NCBI RefSeq assembly: GCF_013201825.1
Contig: NZ_CP053836.1
Location: 558,001-622,000 of the forward strand
DNA length: 64,000 nt
From: Halarcobacter ebronensis
GTDB taxonomy: Bacteria > Campylobacterota > Campylobacteria > Campylobacterales > Arcobacteraceae
Direction: 5' to 3'
A program made the translations under genes and the position numbers. This document shows, one piece after another, positions 36,019 to 44,230 of the stretch; the stretch's first letter is position 1, and every line of letters starts with the position of its first letter. The notes beneath the pieces are model-generated. The model did no database searches. It was not told where the DNA came from and saw only the letters and a list, made by a program, of their open reading frames with translations.

Positions 36019-37207
36019 AAAAATAGCACTCTTAACTTCTACCTTTTTTCCTTCTATTGGTGGAGTGGAGGTTGGAATTCATAATATTGCTCTAAGGCTT
36101 ATATCAAAAGGACTTGAACCTGTTGTAATAGCTCCATATAACTCTAAAAATTTCAAATATTTAGATAAATTACCTTATGAGGTATATATTTTGCCTCCAA
36201 AGATATTTCATCTTTTTAGTTATCTTTCAGAGTGTGTGGCTAAAGCCATATATACTTTTGTTTATAGTTATTTACAAAAAAAATATAACTTTGATATTTG
36301 GCATATCACTATGGGGTATCCTGCTGGTGTTTCATTTGTTGATTATGCAAAAAAATACAAAATTCCCTATCTTGTAAGATGTGCAGGTTCTGATATACAA
36401 GTCTCAGATAGAGGAGACTATGGGGTAAGAAGAAATAGCAAAATAGATGAGTTTATAAAAATAAAACTAATTCAAATGCCATGCTTGATATCTATTTCAA
36501 ACTCAGTATATGAAGAGTATAAAAAACTAAATGTATCTGATGAGAGTATAGTGAATATCACAAATGGAGTAAGTACAAATTTATTTGATGAAATACAAAT
36601 AGACAAAGAAAAAATATATACAAAATATAATATTCCAAAAGATTTCAAACTATTTTTATCTGTAGGCAGAAACCATCCAAAAAAGAATTTCAAACTGCTA
36701 TTTCAAGTGGCTAAAGGATTAAGAGATAGAAATTTTACGAAATTTATTTTTGTAATAGTAGGAGACAATTCAGATGATCTATATCAATATTTAACTGATG
36801 ATATAAAAGAAAATATTTTACTTTTAGATTCATTTGGGATAGACTTTGAAGATGGGGTTCCTGTAATTCCGCATAGGGATTTGATTAGTTTATATAAAGC
36901 AAGTGATTTGTTCGTATTTCCAAGCTACATAGAAACTTTTGGAATAGTTCTCATAGAAGCAATGGCGGCAGGGTTGCCAATAGTTACGACTGATGTTGAA
37001 GGATGTAGAGATTTAGTTAGTGATGGAGAAAATGGGTACCTATTGGATCCTGAAAGTAGTGTTGATTTTGTTTATAAAATCATCCATATTATGAATGATG
37101 ATAATTTATATAAAAAGTTTGCTCAAAATAATATTTTAAAAGCCAAAGAATTTGATTGGGATATTATTGTCGATAAATATATTGAAACTTATAAAAAATT
37201 AGGATAA
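36002..37207 (+). CDS. Glycosyltransferase family 4
   Basis: GT-B retaining glycosyltransferase of 401 residues. STFFPSIGGVEVGIHNIA is the typical N-terminal glycine-rich loop, and NGVSTNLFD, SVGRNHPKKNF and the EX7E motif in IETFGIVLIEAMAAGLPIV are present. It follows another GT4 gene with a 17-base overlap; the two are only distantly alike. The fifth probable transferase gene of the locus, counting from 16374. Confidence 0.86.
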   Translation: MKTDIKKIALLTSTFFPSIGGVEVGIHNIALRLISKGLEPVVIAPYNSKNFKYLDKLPYEVYILPPKIFHLFSYLSECVAKAIYTFVYSYLQKKYNFDIWHITMGYPAGVSFVDYAKKYKIPYLVRCAGSDIQVSDRGDYGVRRNSKIDEFIKIKLIQMPCLISISNSVYEEYKKLNVSDESIVNITNGVSTNLFDEIQIDKEKIYTKYNIPKDFKLFLSVGRNHPKKNFKLLFQVAKGLRDRNFTKFIFVIVGDNSDDLYQYLTDDIKENILLLDSFGIDFEDGVPVIPHRDLISLYKASDLFVFPSYIETFGIVLIEAMAAGLPIVTTDVEGCRDLVSDGENGYLLDPESSVDFVYKIIHIMNDDNLYKKFAQNNILKAKEFDWDIIVDKYIETYKKLG

Positions 37208-37214
37208 TTATAAT

Positions 37215-38489
37215 ATGCTTAGTTTGTACAAAGTCTATAATTTTTTAATTACAATTGCATTATTACATTTTTTATTTGTGGATTTTACTATTTTCCCATA
37301 TCTAGTAAAGTTTGGATTTATAGATGCATATCATCCTACAATAGTAAATATAGCTTTAATGCTTGCCATTTTACTAGTTTTCTCACGATTGAAAAAAACA
37401 CGAATAGCTTTTCCTATTACTACAATTAATTTACTTTTTTTCAGTTTCTTTTTTTTACTCATTTTTGAAAATATTAATGCAGTAGTAAGTATGGATTTTC
37501 CTTCAATGACATTTAACACAAAAATCATTCTTAATGCTATGACAATTTTAGTTGTCTTATTTAGTATGAAATATATTTATGAAAAAGAGAAAATTCTTGA
37601 TTTAATATTAAAACCATATATTTATTTAGTGATAATAATGTCAATATTTTCTTTTGTAGCATTTATTTTGATTATATCAAATAGTGTTGATTTGACAGCG
37701 TGGATAGTCGATAAATCTTTAGTAAGAGGGATAGATAATGATCCAAGAGGAATATATAGTTTCCCATTATATTTATCACTTTTAGATATAGACTCAAATA
37801 ATTCTTTTACCATTTTTGGATTACCTACTTTAAAGTTATCATCATGGTGTAAAGAACCACAACAATTTGCATTTTTAGCTTCTCCTGTTATATTTTTAAT
37901 ACACTTAATAAATATAAAAAGAAAAGTTTTATTTCAATTTTTTATTATATTTGCCGTTATTTTAACTTCATCACTTACAGCTTATATTATTTTATTGATG
38001 ATATTTATTTTATATACATTATTTAAGAGCAAGTTTTCATTTAAAGTTATTGGTTTGGTGTTTATAGTGTTTTCAACTATTTGGCTAGTTGATTATATAG
38101 AAAATACGACTTTTGAAAAATCTATTTTCAATAAATTTACTTCGTCAACAGGATTACAAAGTATAGGAATACATCATAAGATGTTAATTTCAGAGAACTT
38201 CATTGGAACTAGCATCTCAGGATTTAATACTAACTATGATGATTCTGAAGGAAGTTTCATTACATCTATTTTGTATTATTCTTTTGTGGGGATTATTCTT
38301 GTATTGGCAATGCGATTAATAATCTTGAATAAAAATAAAGAACGATATTTACTAGGATTTACACTCTTATATTTCATTGTACATTTTACAAAAAGTACAT
38401 CATATCTTTATATCACTTTTGTATTTTATATTTTATTTATTTCAAGTATGGTGATGGAAAGTAAGAAATTAAAAGAAAGTAGCTTATAA
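37215..38489 (+). CDS. wzy: Wzy-like O-antigen/polysaccharide polymerase
   Basis: Integral membrane protein of 424 residues with about ten to twelve hydrophobic segments and a larger loop around residues 160-215 that contains the short string LSSWCKEPQQFAF. Wzy polymerases are poorly conserved, so the call rests on topology, size, and being the only such protein in a locus that also has a Wzz-like protein and a flippase. It would join undecaprenyl-linked repeats in the periplasm. The alternative is a WaaL-type ligase, but those are usually encoded outside such loci. Confidence 0.65.
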   Translation: MLSLYKVYNFLITIALLHFLFVDFTIFPYLVKFGFIDAYHPTIVNIALMLAILLVFSRLKKTRIAFPITTINLLFFSFFFLLIFENINAVVSMDFPSMTFNTKIILNAMTILVVLFSMKYIYEKEKILDLILKPYIYLVIIMSIFSFVAFILIISNSVDLTAWIVDKSLVRGIDNDPRGIYSFPLYLSLLDIDSNNSFTIFGLPTLKLSSWCKEPQQFAFLASPVIFLIHLINIKRKVLFQFFIIFAVILTSSLTAYIILLMIFILYTLFKSKFSFKVIGLVFIVFSTIWLVDYIENTTFEKSIFNKFTSSTGLQSIGIHHKMLISENFIGTSISGFNTNYDDSEGSFITSILYYSFVGIILVLAMRLIILNKNKERYLLGFTLLYFIVHFTKSTSYLYITFVFYILFISSMVMESKKLKESSL

Positions 38490-39709
38490 TGAAAATCTCA
38501 TACATAAGTATGCAGTTTCCAGTACCAAGTGAAACCTTTGCTTCTTTAGATGTAAATGCACTTTTAAAGTTAGGTAACAAGATAGATGTTTATTGTCTTA
38601 GACCAAAGCATAAACAATTTAATCAATTGATGAACCAAAGGCATAAAGATTGTGATGATTTAACTATTAAGCATCTAGATTTCTTAAACTTTGTGATGGC
38701 AATAATATTTATGATATCTAATCCTTTAAAATTATTTTCAATAATAGAATGGATTATTAAAGTAAATTGTAATCTAAAAGATATTATAAAAAGTATTGTT
38801 CTGTTACCTTCAATATTTTTTATTTATAGACTACTTAAAAAAAATAAACCTGATATTGTGCATCTATTTTGGGGACATTATCCATCTATGCTTTTATATC
38901 TTTTAGAAAAGTATATGCCCGATGTTCCTTTTACTATGTTTTTGGGTGCTCATGACTTAGAGACAAAATACCAAGGAAGTGTAGAAATGTCACACTATGC
39001 CAAAAAAGTATTTACTCACTCTTATGATAATGTTGAAGCACTCATAACTATGGGAGTAGAAAAAGAAAAAATAGAAGTATTACATCGTGGAACGGTAGTA
39101 AGTGATGAAATAATAGATAATGTAAATGAAAAAAAACTTGAAAGTGGAAATATCACTTTTTTAATAGCATCAAGACTTATTAAAGAGAAAGGGATTGATG
39201 AAGTTATTGATGTATTTGCAGATTTTGTTAAAAAGTATTCTTCTTCAAAGCTTTTTATTGCAGGTGCTGGACCTTATAAAGAAAATTTGCAAAAAAGAAT
39301 TGAACAATATTCTTTAAAAAAGAATATTATATTTTTAGGTCATATATCGCAGAATGAATTATTCAATTATATGAATAAAACAAACTTTTTTATTTTAATG
39401 TCAAGATATAAAGCAGAAAGATTACCAAATGTTCTGAAAGAAGCAATGCTTAGAAAATGTATTTGTATTACTACCTATACAATAGGTATCGAAGAGCTTA
39501 TAAAAAATAAAGAAAATGGATTTATTTTTGAGAATAAAGAACAAGTGTGTAACTTTCTTAATAATATTGATTTTGATCATAATTCTTTAGAAAATATTAC
39601 AAAAAAAGGTCAAAAAAACATAATAGAAAAATTTGATGTTAATAAAATTATGCAAAAATATTTCAATACTTGGGAAAATATAATTAAGGATAAAAATAAT
39701 GCAAAATGA
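38489..39709 (+). CDS. Glycosyltransferase family 4
   Basis: GT-B glycosyltransferase of 406 residues. The N-terminus ISYISMQFPVPSETF resembles the start of colanic-acid WcaL-type transferases; HLFWGHYP and FLGAHDLETKY follow in the acceptor domain. The donor domain has ASRLIKEKGIDEV and the EX7E motif in AERLPNVLKEAM. It starts on the last base of the wzy stop and overlaps the next gene by 11 bases. Confidence 0.86.
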   Translation: MKISYISMQFPVPSETFASLDVNALLKLGNKIDVYCLRPKHKQFNQLMNQRHKDCDDLTIKHLDFLNFVMAIIFMISNPLKLFSIIEWIIKVNCNLKDIIKSIVLLPSIFFIYRLLKKNKPDIVHLFWGHYPSMLLYLLEKYMPDVPFTMFLGAHDLETKYQGSVEMSHYAKKVFTHSYDNVEALITMGVEKEKIEVLHRGTVVSDEIIDNVNEKKLESGNITFLIASRLIKEKGIDEVIDVFADFVKKYSSSKLFIAGAGPYKENLQKRIEQYSLKKNIIFLGHISQNELFNYMNKTNFFILMSRYKAERLPNVLKEAMLRKCICITTYTIGIEELIKNKENGFIFENKEQVCNFLNNIDFDHNSLENITKKGQKNIIEKFDVNKIMQKYFNTWENIIKDKNNAK

Positions 39710-40445
39710 ATTAGTTTCTATAATTACACCATCTTATAATTCAGCTAAGTTTATATCTGAAACTATAGAATCAGTTTTAGCTCAAACTTATAAAAATTGG
39801 GAAATGATAATAGTAGATGACTGTTCTCCTGACAAAGCTAATGATATAATAAATAAATATATTAAAAAAGATAATCGTATTAGATTAATAAAACTGAAAA
39901 AAAATAAAGGTCCTGCCGTTGCAAGAAATATTGCAACTAAAGAAGCAAGAGGTAAATATATCGCATTTTTAGATAGTGATGATATTTGGTTTAATAATAA
40001 ACTTGAAAAACAAATTGATTTTATGAAAAAGAATAATTTAGTTTTAACATATAGTGCTTATGAAACAATTAATGAAAATAACAAGCATATTAATACAAGA
40101 TATATAAAAGAAGTTATAACTTATAAAGACATGTTAAAATCGAATCGAATAGGAAATTTAACAGGTATATATGATACTAATAAAATTGGTAAATATTATA
40201 TGGATGATGTAAGACATGAAGATTATACTTTATGGCTTAAGATAATGAAAGATATAAACTATACAAAAGGATTAAATGAATCATTAGCTAAGTATAGAAT
40301 TTTAAATAAATCTATTTCTTCTAATAAAATTAAAGTATTAAGTTGGACATGGAATATATATAGGAATAATTTGAATTTAAATATTTTTAAAAGTAGTTAT
40401 TATTTTATTCATTATATATATTATTCTTTGATAAAAAGATTTTAA
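39699..40445 (+). CDS. Glycosyltransferase family 2
   Basis: GT-A inverting glycosyltransferase of 248 residues. VSIITPSYNSAKFI, SVLAQTYKNWEMIIVDD and the DXD block AFLDSDDIW near residue 94 are clear, then RHEDYTLWLKIM. It resembles the WfgS/WcaA-like group of short O-antigen transferases. It is the last glycosyltransferase gene before the genes that make and load the first sugar. Confidence 0.86.
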   Translation: MQNELVSIITPSYNSAKFISETIESVLAQTYKNWEMIIVDDCSPDKANDIINKYIKKDNRIRLIKLKKNKGPAVARNIATKEARGKYIAFLDSDDIWFNNKLEKQIDFMKKNNLVLTYSAYETINENNKHINTRYIKEVITYKDMLKSNRIGNLTGIYDTNKIGKYYMDDVRHEDYTLWLKIMKDINYTKGLNESLAKYRILNKSISSNKIKVLSWTWNIYRNNLNLNIFKSSYYFIHYIYYSLIKRF

Positions 40446-40450
40446 TTATA

Positions 40451-40534
40451 TTGAAAAAAATACTATATATGCACATCTTATACGTAAGAATTGGAGATCT
40501 CAAACTAAATGAAATTATTAATAACAGGAAGTAA
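40451..40534 (+). pseudogene. Possible remnant of a glycosyltransferase N-terminus
   Basis: A TTG-started frame of 27 codons encodes MKKILYMHILYVRIGDLKLN and then stops; the opening resembles the first strand of GT4 enzymes. It fills the only gap over 50 bases inside the locus and runs into the start of the next gene in another frame. It is very short, so chance is a real possibility. Confidence 0.2.
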
Positions 40535-41360
40535 TGGGTATGTTGGAAGAAATTTTATAAATTATATTAAAAATAAATATGTTATTGCAAAATTTTCACT
40601 ATTAAACCAAGAATTAAAGAATATAGATTTTACAGAAATTGATGTATTAGTACATTGTGCTGCTCTTGTACATCAAAAAATAGAGCATAATTATGAAAAA
40701 TATTATCAGATAAATGTAGATTATCCTGTAAAATTAGCAAAACTAGCAAAAGAAAATGGTGTAAAACAGTTTGTATTTATAAGCACTATTGCTGTTTATG
40801 GTGAAGAAAAAGAAAAACTAGATGAAAATACTATTTGTAATCCAATAACACCTTATGGAAAAAGTAAGCTAGAAGCAGAAAAAGAGCTTTTGAAACTAAA
40901 TGAGGATAATTTTGTAGTAAGTGTTATAAGAGCACCTATGGTTTATGGTAAGGACGCACCTGGAAATATAGATAGTTTAGTAAAACTAGTAAAAAAAATT
41001 CCTATCATACCTCTTGGTGGAATTGAAAATAAAAGAAGCTTCATATCTATTCAAAATTTATGTCATATGATTGATGAAGTTGCAACTCAACAAAAAAGTG
41101 GAATTTTTTTGGCTAGTGATGATGAGCCAATAAGTACTACTAGACTTATTGAATTAATAGCTAAAAATCTTGATAGAAAGATATATCTAATAAAAGTACC
41201 ATTTTTTGAATTTTTATTAAAACTATTAAAACCAAGCTTTCATAAAAGACTTTATGGCAGTTTAGAAGTTAACAATACTCTTACGAAAAAGAGATTAAAT
41301 CTAAAAAATCCTTATAGAATTGAAGAGGGAATAGAGTTTATGATAAAAGGAGAAAAATAG
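40509..41360 (+). CDS. NAD-dependent 4-reductase/epimerase, WbpV-like
   Basis: SDR of 283 residues, predicted to reduce UDP-4-keto-6-deoxy-GlcNAc. ITGSNGYVGRNF forms the NAD site, VHCAALVHQ, STIAVYGE and the catalytic YGKSKLEAE follow, then IRAPMVYG and the SIQNLC block typical of the WbpV/WreQ group. Position directly before the WbpL-like transferase and WbpM-like dehydratase genes matches the Pseudomonas WbpV-WbpL-WbpM order. The product would be UDP-QuiNAc or UDP-FucNAc, the likely first sugar of the repeat. Confidence 0.75.
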   Translation: MKLLITGSNGYVGRNFINYIKNKYVIAKFSLLNQELKNIDFTEIDVLVHCAALVHQKIEHNYEKYYQINVDYPVKLAKLAKENGVKQFVFISTIAVYGEEKEKLDENTICNPITPYGKSKLEAEKELLKLNEDNFVVSVIRAPMVYGKDAPGNIDSLVKLVKKIPIIPLGGIENKRSFISIQNLCHMIDEVATQQKSGIFLASDDEPISTTRLIELIAKNLDRKIYLIKVPFFEFLLKLLKPSFHKRLYGSLEVNNTLTKKRLNLKNPYRIEEGIEFMIKGEK

Positions 41361-42323
41361 TTGTTTTATTTACTTCTTTTTATTTTCTCTTTTATTTTAA
41401 CTTATCTAATAAAAAACTATGCTATCAAAAAATCTTTAGTTGCATCGGTAAACGAAAGAAGTTCACATACCACTCCAACTCCACATGGGGGAGGAATTGC
41501 AATTGCAATTACTTGGTTTATAGGACTTGTTTATTTAAAGTTTACATCTCAGATTGATGAAACACTTTTTAATACACTTTTAGTAGGATTTATTATCTCT
41601 TTTGTTAGTTTTTTTGATGATATTTATGAATTAAGTGCCAAATTTAGACTTCTTATTCAGGCTTCTGTTGCAGCTTTGGCTTTATTCTTATTAGGTGGAT
41701 TTAATAGTTTAAATTTAGGCTTTTTTACAATCGAAAATCATTTTGTTACAAATATTTTTGCATTTTTTATGATTATTTGGTTTATAAATCTATATAACTT
41801 TTTAGATGGCATTAATGGTTATTCCGGAAGTGAAGCAGTATTTTTAGGTCTTGCTGGTTTACTAATTTTTGGTGGTTATCATTTTGGTATATTAGTCGTT
41901 GCAGTTCTAGGTTTTTTATTTTGGAATTATAATAAAGCTAAAATTTTTATGGGAGATGTGGGAAGTACACTTTTAGGTTTTAATATTGCAATATTTACAA
42001 TCTATTACACAAATCAAGATTCTTTAAATTTTTGGATTTGGATCACTCTTTTTTCTCTTTTTTGGTTTGATGCAACTTATACTCTTATAAGAAGAAAATT
42101 AAACAAAGAAAAACTTTCCCAAGCACATAAAAAACATGCTTATCAAAGACTTACTCAAGCAAACTGGAGTCATTTTAAAGTTACAAATTATTCAATTATT
42201 ATAAACCTTATTATTTTGGGATTTGTTTACTTTATTCCTAATATTTACGTAGCTTTTTTATTATCTTTAATATTATTATTTAGTATAATGCAATTCATAA
42301 ATAGTAAAAAGGCTTTTTCATAA
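41361..42323 (+). CDS. Polyprenyl-phosphate HexNAc-1-phosphate transferase, WbpL/WecA-like
   Basis: Membrane enzyme that transfers the first sugar-1-phosphate onto undecaprenyl phosphate. About ten to eleven hydrophobic segments; SSHTTPTPHGGGIAI near residue 33, FFDDIYELSAKFR near residue 88, NFLDGINGYSG near residue 146 and FMGDVGSTLLG near residue 195 are the conserved acidic motifs of the MraY/WecA family. Length 320 is short but normal for WbpL. Start is TTG at 41361, directly after the previous TAG. Confidence 0.87.
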   Translation: MFYLLLFIFSFILTYLIKNYAIKKSLVASVNERSSHTTPTPHGGGIAIAITWFIGLVYLKFTSQIDETLFNTLLVGFIISFVSFFDDIYELSAKFRLLIQASVAALALFLLGGFNSLNLGFFTIENHFVTNIFAFFMIIWFINLYNFLDGINGYSGSEAVFLGLAGLLIFGGYHFGILVVAVLGFLFWNYNKAKIFMGDVGSTLLGFNIAIFTIYYTNQDSLNFWIWITLFSLFWFDATYTLIRRKLNKEKLSQAHKKHAYQRLTQANWSHFKVTNYSIIINLIILGFVYFIPNIYVAFLLSLILLFSIMQFINSKKAFS

Positions 42324-44053
42324 TGTATTTTATTGATAAACGTATTTTAAATTTTGTAGTTATTATTTCACTTTCTATTATAACTTTTTGGTGGACATTT
42401 TTTATTTTTCATCTTCACTTCTCTTTAGATGTTGTATTTGGTGTAGTCTTAATACGAGCTCTTTGCTCTTTTCTTATTTTTAGAGATTACTCTCTGTCTT
42501 GGAGTAAAGCTAGTCAAAAAACTTTTTTAATGAAAAGTACTGTTTATATAATAGCTTTTTGTATCTATATGCCTTTTTATTATGGAGAATATAGATTTGC
42601 TTTTATGGCTTCGGAACTTGCTTTTTATCTTTTTGGTATAAACTTTTCAATGTATTCATATTACTATTTAGTAAATAGAAGTAGAGTTGAAAAAACAAAA
42701 AAGGCAGTTATTTATGGAGCTGGTAAGGCTGGTATTAAACTTGAAGAAGAGTTTAAAAACAGTAAATATAAAGTTAAATACTTTGTAGATGATGATAGGA
42801 TTTTACAAAAAAGAACTATTGACTCTATTCCTATAATTTCGCCAAAAGTATTAAAAGAGAAGCTTGCTAATCAAAGATATGATATGCTCGTAATAGCTAT
42901 GCCTAGTACCTCAAAAGATAGAATTAAAGAAATCTATGAGAAATTAAGTCCATACTTTAAAGAGATTAGAATTCTTCCTTCTCTTTCAGATATCTTATCA
43001 AATAAAGCTTTTAGTGAACAGCTTAAAAACATCTCAGTTGAAGATTTGCTGGCAAGGCATCCAAAAGATTTAGATAAGAAAAAAATAGAAACTTTTATAA
43101 AAGATAAGGTAGTTCTTATAACTGGAGCTGGTGGAAGTATAGGTAGTGAGATAAGCAGACAGTGCAAAAAATATGGAGCTAAACAGCTTATTTTAGTTGA
43201 CCATAGTGAATTTAATCTTTACTCGATTACAGATGAGCTCAAAAGTGATATTGTAGTTCCAGTTATGCAAACAGTTAGAAATTTTGAACTTCTAGAGACT
43301 ACTTTTGAAAAATATAAACCTCAGATAGTTATTCATGCAGCTGCATATAAACATGTTCCTTTGGTTGAAAGCAATATTTTAGAAGGAATTTCAAACAATA
43401 TTATTGGAACTAAAAATGCTATTGATTTAGCCATTAAATATTCGATTCAAAAGTTTGTTCTAATCTCAACAGACAAAGCAGTTCGTCCAACAAATGTGAT
43501 GGGTACTACAAAAAGAGTTTGTGAGCTTTATGCTCAAAATGTGAACAACAAAAATACAGAAATAGTCTCAGTTCGATTTGGAAATGTTTTAGGAAGTAGC
43601 GGAAGTGTAATCCCTAAGTTTAAAACACAAATTGAAAAAGGTGGACCAATTACTGTAACTCATCCTGATATTACAAGATACTTTATGCTTATCCCAGAAG
43701 CTTGTGAGTTAGTACTTCAAGCAGCCTCTATTGGAAAGGGTGGTGAGCTTTTTATTTTGGATATGGGAGAGCCTGTAAAAATTGTAGATTTAGCTAAAAA
43801 AATGATAGAGTTAAGTGGTAAAGAGGGGATAAATATTGAATTTTGTGGTTTAAGACCAGGAGAAAAACTCTATGAAGAACTTCTTATTAATGATAGTGAT
43901 AAAAAAACTGACTATGAATCAATAATGGTTGCAAGCTCTACAGCATATGACATTACTAAACTAAATGCAGATATTCAAGAACTTCTTATATGTAAAGATA
44001 AAATCTCTAAATTAAAAGAGATAGTTCCTGAATTTAATCATCAAACAAATTAA
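42323..44053 (+). CDS. UDP-HexNAc 4,6-dehydratase, WbpM/PglF type
   Basis: Membrane-anchored dehydratase making UDP-4-keto-6-deoxy-GlcNAc. Four hydrophobic segments lie in residues 1-115, a CoA-binding-like Rossmann domain at about 125-240 (VIYGAGKAGIKL), then the catalytic SDR domain from 265: ITGAGGSIGSEI, HAAAYKHVPLVE, the Thr383-Asp384-Lys385 group in STDKAVRPTNVMG and GLRPGEKLYEELL. At 576 residues it has the usual WbpM/PglF size. It is the last gene of the locus and is followed by a hairpin terminator. It may also serve other glycans of the cell. Confidence 0.88.
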   Translation: MYFIDKRILNFVVIISLSIITFWWTFFIFHLHFSLDVVFGVVLIRALCSFLIFRDYSLSWSKASQKTFLMKSTVYIIAFCIYMPFYYGEYRFAFMASELAFYLFGINFSMYSYYYLVNRSRVEKTKKAVIYGAGKAGIKLEEEFKNSKYKVKYFVDDDRILQKRTIDSIPIISPKVLKEKLANQRYDMLVIAMPSTSKDRIKEIYEKLSPYFKEIRILPSLSDILSNKAFSEQLKNISVEDLLARHPKDLDKKKIETFIKDKVVLITGAGGSIGSEISRQCKKYGAKQLILVDHSEFNLYSITDELKSDIVVPVMQTVRNFELLETTFEKYKPQIVIHAAAYKHVPLVESNILEGISNNIIGTKNAIDLAIKYSIQKFVLISTDKAVRPTNVMGTTKRVCELYAQNVNNKNTEIVSVRFGNVLGSSGSVIPKFKTQIEKGGPITVTHPDITRYFMLIPEACELVLQAASIGKGGELFILDMGEPVKIVDLAKKMIELSGKEGINIEFCGLRPGEKLYEELLINDSDKKTDYESIMVASSTAYDITKLNADIQELLICKDKISKLKEIVPEFNHQTN

Positions 44054-44076
44054 TTAAACAATATAGACAATTAAAA

Positions 44077-44105
44077 AGGGGCTTCTAAATGAAGCTTCTT
44101 TTTTA
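44077..44105 (+). terminator. Rho-independent terminator of the polysaccharide locus
   Basis: Stem AGGGGCTTC (44077-44085) with GAAGCTTCT (44091-44099) around a five-base loop TAAAT, nine pairs including two G-U, followed by a T run. It lies 24 bases after the WbpM-like stop and before the receptor gene's control region, and marks the 3' end of the long transcript. Confidence 0.75.
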
Positions 44106-44201
44106 TATCTATTTTTCTACATATATAATCAGTACTTATAATTATTTTATAAATTTATGTAATATTTAAGAGTAATCTAATTCTTTATTAATTATTATAT
44201 T

Positions 44202-44214
44202 GATAATAATTATC
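44202..44214. promoter_or_regulatory. Fur-box-like operator
   Basis: GATAATAATTATC is a perfect inverted repeat (GATAAT-A-ATTATC) matching the core of the Fur consensus. It ends 16 bases before the start codon of the TonB-dependent receptor gene, where a bound repressor would block transcription or translation start. Confidence 0.6.
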
Positions 44215-44230
44215 ATAATAAAGGATAAAG

